Source: Scalesia atractyloides (lineage: Eukaryota > Streptophyta > Magnoliopsida > Asterales > Asteraceae). Taken from it: a DNA stretch of 64,000 nucleotides. Under the pieces are notes generated by a model, which worked only from the letters and a program-made list of their open reading frames with translations, was not told where the DNA came from and did no database searches. The position numbers and the translations under genes were made by a program. Shown here one piece after another: positions 1 to 11,775 of the stretch. Numbering within the stretch: position 1 is the first letter of the stretch; every line of letters begins with the position of its first letter. The stretch covers positions 15,171,001 through 15,235,000 of the forward strand of contig CAMTDV010000013.1 of the NCBI GenBank assembly GCA_947069175.1, written 5' to 3'.

Positions 1-769
1 CTCTTTTCTCTTCTCACAAAAAAATCATCCGTGGACGTCGTAGCATACAGAAACAGCGATGTTCGTCGCCCTTCTCTCCCAGTTAAGCCCACAAACATCT
101 GTGGTTTTTCGAACGTAGATGGTCCAAAGTTTTCTTGTCTTGTGTAATATGTTAAATTGTATCATTGTATTTTGAAATGTTGCCGTCAAATCAATCACAC
201 ATATTTGATGTATGGATAGATAGGTTTTGTTTATTACAAAAACTTTAGTTGTTACCACTTAAATCATTCATTGATGGCATTCAATGTTATTTCATTCATG
301 CATGAATTGATGTTTTTTTTACTTTGACCAAGAAAATGACACCCATTTTTGTTGGTTTTATTCCACTTTTGTCATACATGATTATAGTTCGAAAATACAA
401 AAAAAGAAAGTGAAAGGAAAGCAACAATACCTTGTGATGTGATATGCTCCAATGTCCAATATTACTTACGGTACGTCTTCCCTAATTTAATGATAAAAAC
501 ATGCCACGAGTTGTAAAAGATGATCCACATCCTTTTGTTAATTCTGCAAAATATGTTTCAAACCTACTTATCATAATTATGATTTAATTGAACGAAATTG
601 CCTCCATTGTAATTTTTATCATTTAATTCTTTCTATGTTTGGCAGTCACTAGTCAGTGAGAATGAGATTGTTTGCGGTACTAGCACTAGTCGTGTGGGTT
701 AGGAGGCGGATTTTGTTTATTGGTGCAACTCAAATTTTCTTTATATATATATATATAATATATATATAT
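1..769. other. Intergenic, no gene seen
   Basis: AT-rich sequence with no reading frame, domain or RNA that I recognise. It ends in an (AT)n microsatellite at about 741-769, which borders the MITE that follows. Part of it (about 570-720) weakly resembles 8590-8745. Confidence 0.6.
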
Positions 770-1253
770 GGGAATGTCCATTTGAGAAGAAATTTAATGT
801 GAGAAGAAAAAGAAGAAAGACAATAATGGTAAAACATTAAATAGTTTATAATTGCTCTCATTAATTATGTTATCTCTCATTAATAAAGCAAAAACATTCT
901 ATCCTACACATTTCAAAATTTATTCTACATATGTCTTACATTTATCAGAATTTACCCTACACACATGTACATTTACTTTACACATTTCAAAATTTTATCC
1001 TACGCATACTAAAATGTATCCTACGCATGTCGAAAATTGTCCTTCACCATCGATTATTTTATCTTAAAAGAGTATATTAAAAAACATGAGTTACTAGTTT
1101 AATTAGCTAATTAATGATAATTATAGATTTACCTATATGCCCTTTTTTATAATATTATATACACAAATTAAATGAAGTAAATGGAGAATTTCTATTGGTT
1201 TAAAAGTTATTTTTTTATTCTTACAAAATTTTCTTCTCATTTGAACTCTCCAC
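770..1253. mobile_element. MITE, family 1, copy 1
   Basis: A roughly 480-bp non-coding block that recurs at 40951-41426. Both copies lie between TA-rich microsatellites and end in imperfect terminal inverted repeats built on TCATTTGAGAAGAAATTT at the left and its complement AAATTTTCTTCTCATTTGAA at the right. The middle carries repeated ATCCTACACAT-like words. Size, inverted ends and TA-rich target suggest a non-autonomous DNA transposon; I cannot assign a superfamily. Confidence 0.55.
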
Positions 1254-1265
1254 TATATATATATA

Positions 1266-1482
1266 TTAGGGTGGAGTTCTAGAGTGAACACCAGTGTATT
1301 TGTGAACCGAGTGAACAAATCCTGGCTATTGATTGACATCATCAAATCGTAAAATACACTAGTGTATTTTTATCATCAAATCTTGATCAAATCCTTGCCA
1401 TTGACATACACTTGTGTATTAATAATTCAAGGGCTAGGATTAGTTCACACAGTTCATTATCAAGGGGGTTGTTCACAAATAC
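1266..1482. mobile_element. MITE, family 2, truncated copy
   Basis: Begins with GGAGTTCTAGAGTGAACACC and runs to GTTCACAAATAC, the inner part of the expected right inverted repeat. Its relative at 8014-8221 has both ends. The outer right end is missing exactly where solo LTR A begins, so the LTR insertion or a rearrangement at that junction removed it. Confidence 0.5.
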
Positions 1483-3970
1483 GGGGTGTGATATATATAT
1501 ATATATACACCCCGTATTTCCAATCCACACACCGGTGGGCCTAGGTAGGGAATATCGTGACGTAAGTTGATATTATCATAGACATTTAAACACAGCACAA
1601 CGAAGTCTTTGGATTTAAATTACTATTACAAAATGAAATGTTCAAAGTACGAAAATAATATACAGACAGCTTGTAACGAAAGATCCACAGACGGATGTAA
1701 AATATACAAAAATGTGTAACAGACTTTGGGCAGATCTAAGGATTTGCAAGATCCTCTTATATCACTACCGAGCAGCTTCCAGCCTATTTCTTATTGTACC
1801 TGCATCTTAGTCTTTTGAAAATACGTCAGCTTTCGCTGGTAAATACACCCGACTGACTCATTTTGAAAACATTTTAAAAATTAGATTTAAGTGCACAGGA
1901 CACAAATCTTTTATAACTTGGGAAAGTCAGCTTTGTAACCTTGTTAACAGCTTTACATGTTTGTCAATACATATGAGGCCCAATATAGAGACCGAGACAT
2001 GATTAACGTACACACCACTTATAAACCCACGAAGGAGTTATCCCCAACTTATGGGTAAAAATAATTTAGCATTCGCATCTGTCGGGTGTATGCCTACACC
2101 CCGTGCTTTGGTCGTGGCCATTAGCTAATGTAAAGAGCCAAGGATATCCAGGACACGGTCGTTAAACCCCAATGTTCAAATTATCAAACAAAACTGATCA
2201 AAACGGAATATGTAGATTTACTAGCCACAATCCGGCATTCGATTGATCCCATTTCCGACCAAGCGGTAATGATTTACCGTAACCCAAGCCCGTATAGGGA
2301 AAATAAGTCAAGAGTATTTACCTGAGCTAGTCTTGATTTAAAAATACAAGATTTAATATCTCAACCATATTCAAAAAGAATAAGTGCAGATAGCATTTAC
2401 TGAAGACTCTAATCCTGATTATGGCATAAGCTAACCAATTAAAATGCTAACGGTCTTATTTAAGTCTTAGTCTTAGACTGACTAGCTTAAAGGATAAAAA
2501 ACGGTACGGTACGCTAGATTAAGCGATGACCGGATATAATGTAGTTTAAATCCAACAAGTACTTAAGGCTTGTATAATATGGGTAAACAATTAACAACCT
2601 GGGAATTTGAGATTAAAATGATAAGGTTAAACCCGTTTCGGTTATTTTTCGTAAACTAGTTACATATACTTAACCATATGCATATAAGCGATATCGGGTA
2701 ACCGGATGAGTCATGAACCAGTTCTAAATGTCATTATACTTTAAATAAGTTGTAATATCAGTAGGATATCAACTTATATGCCCGTTAAGGTTTTAAAACG
2801 AAACTACGCCTTATAAGGCGTTTTGGACCATTATATGTGTATAAAAGGAACTTGCATGTATTCTGATGTTATGATCATAAACATTCTGGAAAAATACTTA
2901 ATTTGTGATATATTATCAGTAAGAAGTCACACATAAGTGTGATTTATGGTTTAAGATCAAACTATGCACCGAAAGGCTTTTGGTCATTTAAATAGTATAG
3001 TTTACGATATTATACAAAAATTAGTTTATGATTAGAATATTAACATCATAATATGTTAATTACATTAACATATCAGTAAGTAATTCATTTGCAAGTTCAT
3101 TGTTGATTAAAACATTATTTTATGTAAAAAGGGCATTTTAGTCAACGTTGACATTTTACGGAACTTGTGCATAAACTCAGATTATGATTACGATCAAGTA
3201 ATATAACCTCAGAGGGTTATGCTACATTGTATTACGATCATAATGCGACTATAAGTCAGAAGTTAACTAATCTAAATCGGGCCAGAATCGAAAGTCAAAG
3301 AAGAAGTCAAACTTTGCGACTTTCGGTTGCGAACGACCCTAGGACTGAAATTGACGGATCGAACATGTTCCCACATGTTCTAATAATTATTACCAACTTG
3401 TTTAAGTGTCAAAAACATGTTTATAACATATATAAATTCAGATTATAATATTTATGAAATCTGACTCGTTTGACTTTTTAAAACATAAACTTTGACCCGT
3501 CAATTGACCTAGTAAACGTGATCCTTATGAGGTGCCCTTTTAAGGGATTGATACCTTCCTAATTACGATCACTTACCATGTTCATTTCGAACAATGGCTG
3601 GACCATAATGGTCTTAACTGAAGGTCAAGACATTTGTGAAAAATGCTTGACTTTTGGCTATTAAAAGCGTATAAAAAGAAAAGAGCAGAGATGGAACACT
3701 TACAAGTGATCCAAGGGAAACTTATAACTCAAAGGAAAGCTCCTAAATGGTCAGGAACAGTGAATGAGCAAGGAAATGAGTGAGTTTGAGTGGCTATTTA
3801 TAGTGCAAGAGGGTGTGTGAAGATGAAGCCAGGTGTTAGAGGTGTTGTAGGATCTTCACAAGTGTCTAGCAAGGTGTAAAAAGCTGCAAGAGTGTGGCAT
3901 TTGCAAAGAGGGCATCTGCAATTTAGGGTTTTGGCACTTTTGGTCCCTCAAGAATAGTTTTGTGGATTGT

Positions 3971-6900
3971 TGTCACACCCCGATTTCCAACCCCGAAATC
4001 CAAAACACCAGTGGGCCCGGGTGGGGAGTATCGTGAACAACAGTTGATAACATCATAGTCAATTAAACACGGCACATCGGAAGTCTTGGAGTAAAATTAC
4101 TATTACAAACCGAATGTTCGAAAATACAAAATGATATACAAGCTTTAATAGAAGATCCACAGGCAGATTATAAAATGTACATGGAAAGAATACAAAACAG
4201 ACTTTAGGCAGATTTAGGATTTGCAAGATCGTCTATCACTACCGAGCAGCTTCCGGCCTATTTCGTATTGTACTTGCAGTTTAGCCTTGGACGATACGTC
4301 AGCTTACGCTGGTAAATACACCCAACTGACTCATTTTGAAAACTTTAAAATGGTTTTTAAGTGCAAACGGCACAAACTTTTATTAACTTGGGAAAGTTGA
4401 CTTGCAACCTTGTATCAGATTCACATGTTTGTCAATACATTCAGGGCCCGGGACAGAAACCGAGACATGATTAAATACACACCACTCAGGACTCACAAAG
4501 GAGTCATCCCCAACGTCTTGGGAACATTGCATATGAGCATCAAAAGGTGTATGCCTACACCCCGTGCTAAGGTCGTGGCCAATAACTAATGTATTGAGCC
4601 CAGGATATCCAGGACACGGTAATTTAACCCCCGATGTTTAAGTTATCAAACAAAACTGATTAAAACAAAATATGCGGGTTTACTAGCCACAAGTGGGCAT
4701 TCGATTGACCCCATTTTGGACCAAGCGGTAATAATTTACCGTATCCCAAGCCCGTATAGGAAAATAAGTCGAGAGTTTTACTAAGCTAGTCTTCTTCTTT
4801 TGTTTTCAATTAACTCAGCCGTATACAAAAGTACCAAGTGCAGATAGCATTTACCGGGAAGGCTCTAGTCTGGATTATGGCATAAGCTAGCCAATTAAAT
4901 ACTAACGGTCTTATAAACCGAATAGTGTACATGATCATTACGTATAACGCTTGATAAACGATGATCGGATAGAACGTAGTTCAATCCCGACAAGTACTTG
5001 ACTTGTATAATATGGGCAAACTATAAAAATTCTGGATTTTGAAACTTAAATGACAAGGTTAAACCCCTTTCGGTTAAATTCCGTAAACTAGTTACGTATA
5101 ATCAACTGTACGCTTATTAGCGATATCGGGTAACCGGATAAGTCATGGACAAGTTCTATATACATTATACTTTAAATAAGTTAAGATATCAGTAGGATAT
5201 CAACTTGTATGCCCGTTAAGGTTTTAAAACGAAATTATGCCTCATAAGGGCGTTTTGGTATTTCACATCATATAAAAGGAACTTGAATATAATTTAATGT
5301 TATGGTTATAAGTATTCTGGAAAAATACTTTATTTATGATATAATATCATTAGGATATCAATTATATGTATGCTTTACTTTTTATGACCAAACTATGCAC
5401 CAAAGGGCATTTTGGTCATTTTACACATAGTTTATACATTATTTGGGATTCTGAGTTTATAACATGTACCTACTGTAAATATGTTTAAAATAAGTTTTAA
5501 AATCAGTAGGTAACAAGTCTTGGTCCATTAATATGGTTTAAAACCATACTATGAGCTTAAACGGCGCTTATGTCGTAAAATGACGTCTTTATGTGATTTT
5601 TACGAAAACTGACGTTAAGATTAGATTAAAATGTTTTAGATATGTTATTTAATATAACATATCAGTAGGTAAATGATTTACCTTGAAAAGATCGATTAAA
5701 AATCATTTTATGAGTCACAAGGACTAAAACCGTCATTTATCGACATAATTTAAGGACCTGCTTGAAAACTCAGTTTATAACTTGTTTAACATCCCAAATA
5801 ATCCTACTTATAATATTACATCAGTAGGAAACTTATTTTTAAGTTCATTATCATTTAAAACTTTGTTTTATGCAAAAAGGACATTTTGGTCAAAGATGGC
5901 ATAATTATGGAACTTGTGCATAAACTTAGATTCTGATTATGATCATGTAATATAACCTAGAGGGTTATGATACATTATATTATGATCATAATTCTACTTT
6001 AGATCAGTAGGTAACTAATCTAAATCGGGTCAAATCGAAATCAAAGCAGAAGTCAAACTTTGCGACTTTCGGTTGCGAACCGACCCTAGAACTGAAATTG
6101 ACGAGCCGAACATGTTTATATATGTTATAATAATTATTACCAACTTGTTTAAGTGTCAAAATAGGTTTCATAACATATATAAGATAATTTATGATTTTTC
6201 CGAAAAATGGTCTGTTTGACTTTTAATAACATAACTTTGACCCGTCAATTGGTCTAGCAAACGTGATCTTAGGAGGTGCCCTTTATAGGGACTAATACCC
6301 ACCTTATTATGATCACTTAGCCATGTTCATTTCGAACAATGGCTGGACCATAATGGTCTTAACCGAAAGTCAAAGCGTTTGCCGTAAAACGCTTGACTTT
6401 TGGCTATAGAAGCCTATAAACGAAAATACAAGAGTAAGGAACACTTACAAGAGGTTCCTACAATGCAAGAGAACTAAGTTGGATGCTCCTTTCAGCTAGG
6501 AACTTCCAGAGGAGGGAGAAAAGTTATGTTTAAGAAAGGTGCAAGTTGGAATGAACACTTGAACACCTATATATAGTTGGAGAACTCAAAGGAGGTGAAG
6601 CCAGGTGTTTAGGGGAGTAAGAAGAAGCTTACAAGTGTCCCAAAATGTTGCATAGCAGTTTAGAGAAGCCATGGTTTCGTTCAAATGGTTTTGGAGCTTT
6701 GCTTGGTCTCCAAACAAAACTTTCTGCGCCAGACCTGTTCTCGCGGGGCGCGAGAGGCCCAGGCCAGGTCTCTCGCGGCCCGCGACCGCCCCATGGCCAG
6801 TTTAAAAATTGACACTTTTAACCCCTTAACTTATTAAAGCTTCTAAAAACCATTTTAAACACCTTTTTGGCACTTTTAGCCCTCCGTAGCCAATACTTGG

Positions 6901-7390
6901 CATACCCGGGATTATGCCCGGACATTGTCGAGCTCTCGGTTCGTTAAAAGGTCACTCAGAGATATAAATTAACATGTTGACACTTTTAATCCCTCAATTA
7001 TCCAACTTTCACATATTTACAAAATTGAACTCTCTCGTCCAACAAACAGGACATTGAGAGTTTAAGACTTCACAAAGGACCACTCAGAGGCTTATGATAA
7101 ACATGTTGATTCCAATGTCACTCAGAGGCTAGGCATGTTGACATATCAGTCACTCAGAGGCCAAGTTTTAAGCATGTTGACGTATTAGTCACTCAGAGGC
7201 TAATGATTTAAGCATGTTGACATATCAGTCACTCAGAGGCTGTTATTTATGCATGTTGACATCGGTTCGTCACTCAGAGGCTCAGTTTGAGCATGTTGAC
7301 GCCTTTAGTCCTTATTGGTCTTTAACAGACTATATTCAAAATACAACACGTGTCACTATAATATTGGACACGATTTTACAGGGTGTTACA
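3971..7390 (+). mobile_element. Solo LTR B nested in LTR A
   Basis: A 3420-bp segment that begins TGTCACACCCCG and ends GGGTGTTACA, the canonical TG...CA termini. It is flanked by a perfect 5-bp target duplication ATTGT (3966-3970 and 7391-7395). It has no coding capacity and no second LTR, so it is a solo LTR left by LTR-LTR recombination. The termini resemble those of Ty3 elements. It contains a TATATATA stretch near 6570 that could be its promoter, a GC-rich hairpin at 6741-6785 and a short tandem array at 7118-7310. Confidence 0.8.
7118..7310 (+). repeat. Tandem repeat, about 39 bp, five units
   Basis: Five adjacent units each start GTCACTCAGAGGC and include GCATGTTGAC about 20 bases later. 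Looser copies lie upstream at about 6950 and 7079. The array sits near the 3' end of solo LTR B and is non-coding. Confidence 0.75.
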
Positions 7391-8013
7391 ATTGTCATGA
7401 ATTGTCCCTTGACTTATATCCAATGACATAATGATACAACTTGGTCTTTTCGTTCAACACGAGATGTATTGAAGAAGAGTACGAATAACCGAACGTCAAC
7501 GGGTGTCACACTAGGTGTTCTTACGACTTATAACCGAACGTCAACATGAAAGATACGATTACTTATGGTTTCATGGGTTAAATTACCAAGCTAGTAAGGT
7601 TAAAGGTTTGGTGAAGATGATTGATACTCAAGAAATGTGAATCAAAAGATATCACCTTAACTGAGAGTCGTTAGGGTCGAAAAATGACCTAGTTATTCAG
7701 GAAAATGTAATAAAAAGTCTAGGGGCCTTTGGGTTATTATTTGAAAGTTAAAATGTTGTAAAAGTGAAGTTCTAGTGGCCCGCGTAGCTACGGTCACCAG
7801 ACCGTAGCTTACGGTTGGTTTAAAACCAATGCAGAAAGCCTGGACCGTAGCTTATGGTCCGGGATCGTAAGCTACGGTCAGGTTAAAAAAATTTTTTTTA
7901 GACATGTTTGAGGAGTTGAGTGGCTAACTCATTTGAATTATTATCCGTGGGCATGTACACGTGTCGGTTTATTACTAAACACGAATTTTACGAGGTGTTA
8001 CATATATATATAT

Positions 8014-8221
8014 ATAGGATTAGGTTCAAGAGTGAACACAAGTGTATTTGCGAACTTTGGCCTTACACGTGTGTAAATCAATGGCCAAGATTTGATGATG
8101 AAATACATTAGTGTATTTTGCGATTTGATGATGAAATCCTGACCTTACATGTGTGTAAATCAATGGCCAGAATTAGTTCGCTCAATTCGCAAATACACTA
8201 GTGTTCATTCTAGAACCCTAT
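8014..8221. mobile_element. MITE, family 2, complete copy
   Basis: A 208-bp element with imperfect terminal inverted repeats: ATAGGATTAGGTTCAAGAGT at the left, and at the right a sequence whose reverse complement starts ATAGGGTTCTAGAATGAACA. Both continue into AGTGTATTTGCGAA. Inside there are two direct copies of a GTGTGTAAATCAATGGCCA-like segment. The same family is truncated at 1266-1482. Confidence 0.65.
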
Positions 8222-9502
8222 CTATTGCATTTATTAAAATACTATTGCACTGATTGCTTTACTTAATCTAAGTAAGTAGGCATAATAAAATGGGTCATAT
8301 TGCTTCTTAATAAATAGATGAATGATATTAACATAACATGTTTCGGCCAAACCATGTAAATTTTCATGCGCTCCTGTTGTTTTAGAAATTCAATCGTTTT
8401 GATCTAGATAGTTATTTTTTTCTTTTATCATAATAAATAAGCAAGCTAGACATGAAACTTTACGAGCAATCGAATTGTGACTAGCACACCGGTCACACCA
8501 TATATCATTAACAAAACATTGGTTTCCTCAACATGCTATCTTAGTATCAAATATCAATAGAAAAAGGTAAATCCTTGTAGACAGACCCCTATCTAAAAGT
8601 TTGAATTTTGATTAAATTCAGCGAAATTGCCTCCACTGCATTTTTTGTGAGGGTAGTAAGTAGCACATGTCATGATGTGTGCGTTATAACCCTATGAAGC
8701 CATATGCGATCACGTGTGGGTCAGGAAGTAAATTTTCCGTAGAGAACACGTTTCTGATGTGGAGGAGAGAGGGATAGGAGAAGCCTGTAAGGACGAGTGT
8801 CACACCTGCATATATGGAGACACCCGTCTCTCTTAGGTCGCAAATGCTCGATCTAATACTTGCACTGGTGGATCTAGCATCTGATTAGGTGTAGCCCGAG
8901 CAACCCCTTATGAGTTCGTCCAATTGTAATATTAGTGCATTTTTTTTCTATATCGGATACCACACTAGGCAAATATTAGGATACCCCTAGGTCCAAAAAG
9001 AAAATTTAGGATACCCCTAAACTCGTTTTCTAGATCTGCCACTGAATTTATATTTGTTGTTAGTTGGTTATTCCGATAGAGTTCTTGCAACAATGTCACA
9101 AAGAAAGTCTTGACCAAAGTCATATAATTGTCAAAGGAAAGACATGATGATGAAATATGCAAGTTTTAAGCACCAAAAATCTTCTAACATGACATAAAAG
9201 TAAACACACATAGCGAACAATCTAACTACCCCCCTATAGTTCATGATGCATGGTGGATGGTAAAAGCTATAGCCATACCGCCACCACCACCACCATCATC
9301 ATCTTTGTTGTCTTCGCCGTCGCCATAATACACCACCCACCATACATTTGAATCTTCGACAAACCCATCAATAACCATACCGCGATTTTGTTGACAATGC
9401 CGTCTTATAACTATTCAAAAACAGCAAAATCTATTCTTCTGCAAACAAATATTAAAAGAATTATGGAACAATTATGATGAATAAAGGAAAAGAGGATGTT
9501 GA
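8222..9502. other. Intergenic, no gene seen
   Basis: AT-rich sequence without a convincing reading frame. It contains a CCACCACCACCACC tract near 9280 and two direct copies of TTAGGATACCCCTA near 8975-9020, which look like a transposon remnant. The last part is probably the 3' untranslated region of the minus-strand NOI gene. Confidence 0.5.
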
Positions 9503-9811
9503 TCATTGTCGTACCGTGGGCTCCTTTTCAGGCGGTGGTGGCCGTGGTGGCGGTGGAGGAGGGCCTTTGTTGGGAGGGCCTTTGGTGTTCTTTTCATCGC
9601 GTGCCTTTGCGAATATTACTGTAAATCCATCAGCAGATGCAGGATTTTTCTCATCCCATTCGCCGAATTTTGGCAATGGTTGAGGGGGTCTCTACATTTT
9701 AAACCAAAAAATCCTAAATTCAAATTTTGATTCTTAAATCATCATCATCATCATTATCGTATAATATGTGCATGGATTCATGATTGAAAGAGATGAACTT
9801 ACAGACGTCAT
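9503..9811 (-). CDS. NOI-domain (RIN4-like) small protein
   Basis: Two exons on the minus strand: exon 1 is 9811-9803 (ATG ACG TCT, followed by a GTAAGT donor) and exon 2 is 9691-9503 (after a TGTAG acceptor); the intron is 111 bp. The product is 65 residues. Residues about 8-32 are a clear NOI motif: PLPKFGEWDEKNPASADGF, then TVIFAKARDEK. This is the family of RIN4, a membrane-tethered immune regulator whose NOI motifs (PxFGxW) are cut by the bacterial protease AvrRpt2. The tail is proline-rich (GPPPPPPRPPPPEKEP). I see no C-terminal cysteine cluster of the sort RIN4 uses for palmitoylation, so membrane attachment is doubtful. Both splice sites are canonical and the join keeps the frame. An additional upstream exon cannot be excluded. 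The domain is certain; the function is inferred from the family. Confidence 0.85.
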
Positions 9812-10905
9812 ACGATGGTGTAGGAATGAATTCGAATCAACGACGATAAGGGGTGCCTTGTGTTGCAAGAAACGTTGATCTTACCATCAAGGTTGGTTAA
9901 TTTGGTTTATAACTAACTAATCAGATATTTGATTAAATGATTAGATTAATTGGTTGGGGGGGGGGGGGGTGTTTCAAGTATTCTTTTGATGGAAGATGAA
10001 ATTGAACAAGAACAGGTTTCGAATATGATAAGAAAAAAAATCTGAATTTTTAAGAAAGCACGTTAATGACAATGATGAGAGAAGTATTTTAAAAAGGAAT
10101 TGGAGGTAAAATGGTATTATTCAATTTCATAAAGTTTATTTCAATTATATTCTATTTTTAATAGTCTTTCTCATTAAAGCCATGTCTTGGGTCAACTTTG
10201 ACGTAATCGAACGTATTATTTCTTAAAAGTATTAATTTTTCAAACTTAAACCACACTCATTATATATTTGTATATTTCGTTCGATTGTGTGATTTTAGAT
10301 TAACAAAATTATTCGTAAAACATTTGTGTGTTAAAAGAATCTTTTAAACTTTGATAATCAATTAAAAAAAGTTAAATGCTTTAAATTAGGGGTGAACATA
10401 GGTCAGTTCGGGTTAGTTATTAACTAAAACCGATCCTGTAACCAATATTTTGGTTTTTTACATTTTCATAACCTGTCAATTTAGTATAAATGGTTCCGTT
10501 AATTTCGTTATTTAAAAATCTGCTTTAGTTAATTCGGTTAATCGACTTTGAACGTGAGTGAATTTAAGATAAGATAATTTTGATTAATAAGCCCAGGATA
10601 TTTTTGGTCAAATATAATATTAACCATTTTTTATCTTATAAAGAAAGTTAAACCACAACGTATTTGTCATTTTTGCAAAATTTATAACAAAACTTTTCCA
10701 AAATATAACATATTATTTATGAAAAAATAAAAGATTTCTTTTAACGTCCATTAATCTGATTATTTATATACATATAACCATAACCAGACTATAAAAGGTC
10801 GATTATCAAAATATCACAACCAAATCATTTGTTTCTCAACTAGTTGGGTTATTTCTGTATGATTTTTTTTTTCAAATATTTCATTACGGTTCAGTTAATT
10901 GGTTA

Positions 10906-10947
<42 letters not shown>

Positions 10948-11271
10948 TTTCTGTTGTAATGTATTCCATATTTGCTCTATAGTTTATATATAATTATAAT
11001 AACATGACTATTTAAAGGAATATTTTTTAAAGCATATTTTTATAATTAAATGTGGCTTAGTGATGAGTTGAGTTTGTGTACCAACTACCAAAAGTACAAT
11101 ATCCACCTTGTGGAACACGTACAGTTGACAATCTAACTACCTTGTTCCCCAAGTTAACCACCTTCATCATCAATCCAACCTGTTAACCTCATCTCTTCAA
11201 CCCCACTACAAAACCACACAACACTTAACCCAAAACCATTAAGCTCCCATAAGTCCATAACCACCGAACCA
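9812..11271. other. Intergenic, relics and microsatellite
   Basis: The 5' flank of the NOI gene, then AT-rich sequence. It holds a G homopolymer (about 9956-9969), a block at 10388-10560 rich in TTCGGTTA/GGTTAGTTAT-like words that resembles a degraded DNA-transposon family also seen in the PPR-gene intron, and an (AT)n tract at about 10904-10943. The last 200 bases are probably promoter and leader of the gene at 11272. Confidence 0.5.
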
Positions 11272-11775
11272 ATGAAGAGAGAGGGACGTCAACACGGCGT
11301 GGTTCGGAGCTACGCAATCCTCCCGACCCCCTTATCTAACCGCAGATACGTAAAAACTGTTGATTCCTCATCCGTCACAGGCGTATTCACCAAAGTCTCA
11401 ACGAAGCCTACGAACCACTCAAAGTTCACAGGAAAATGTAGCACTGCAAGATGCATGGGTTGCCATATTCATCCGGCTTCTAAATCTAAAGACAAGTCCA
11501 AGGGTACCATGAAGTTGAGATCGATAGGATTCGATCATGAATTGGTTCGTTGTCAGTCTGGTGTTTCGGCTACACGCGCTTTTGGTTATTTGGTTAATGA
11601 AGGAAGTTATGATGAATATGAATATGGTGATGAGGTTGGGGTTGTGGGGATTGCAAAGGAGGAGCATGTTGAGGATGAGTGTATGAGTTATTGTGATGTA
11701 GGCTTGTGTTGGGGAGAGGGGGGTGAAGGCGAATGTGGTGAGGATGAATGGTATTTGGTTGGGCATTTTGAGTGA
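11272..11775 (+). CDS. Plant-specific protein of unknown function
   Basis: A single-exon frame of 167 residues. The start MKREGRQHGVVRSY, the central segment STKPTNHSKFTGKC with a following CMGCHIHPA (a CxxCHxHPA cluster), and the basic stretch KSKDKSKGTMKLRS match a family of uncharacterised plant proteins that I recall with the same opening and the same Cys/His cluster. The last 60 residues are strongly acidic and tyrosine-rich (EYEYGDE, EEHVEDE, GEGGEGECGEDEW). No signal peptide or membrane segment is visible. The clustered Cys and His could bind a metal, which is inference. The gene is convergent with the PPR gene downstream, about 480 bp stop to stop. The frame is intact. No biochemical role can be assigned. 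Confidence 0.8.
   Translation: MKREGRQHGVVRSYAILPTPLSNRRYVKTVDSSSVTGVFTKVSTKPTNHSKFTGKCSTARCMGCHIHPASKSKDKSKGTMKLRSIGFDHELVRCQSGVSATRAFGYLVNEGSYDEYEYGDEVGVVGIAKEEHVEDECMSYCDVGLCWGEGGEGECGEDEWYLVGHFE

Larger units (their letters stand above)
1504..8002 (+). mobile_element. Solo LTR A (interrupted)
   Basis: A long LTR whose left part (1504-3970) and right part (7396-8002) are split by solo LTR B. Its first kilobase aligns by eye with the start of B: ACACCCCG, then CCGGTGGGCC, then TATCGTGA, and so on. It ends in GGTGTTACA. Without B it is about 3.07 kb. No primer-binding site or coding region follows, so it is a solo LTR. The target is a TA microsatellite, so the duplication (TATAT-like on both sides) is not informative. 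A cluster of strong hairpins lies at 7787-7879. Confidence 0.65.

Noticed and set aside
852..1067. A 71-residue frame
   Set aside because: Lies inside a MITE with repeated CCTACACAT words; the second copy of the MITE does not keep the frame.
6949..7310. CRISPR-like array (regular CACTCAGAGG repeats)
   Set aside because: Plant nuclear context inside an LTR, spacers are partly repeated themselves, no cas genes.
9474..9730. Glycine-rich plus-strand frames
   Set aside because: They are the antisense of the proline-rich NOI exon on the minus strand.
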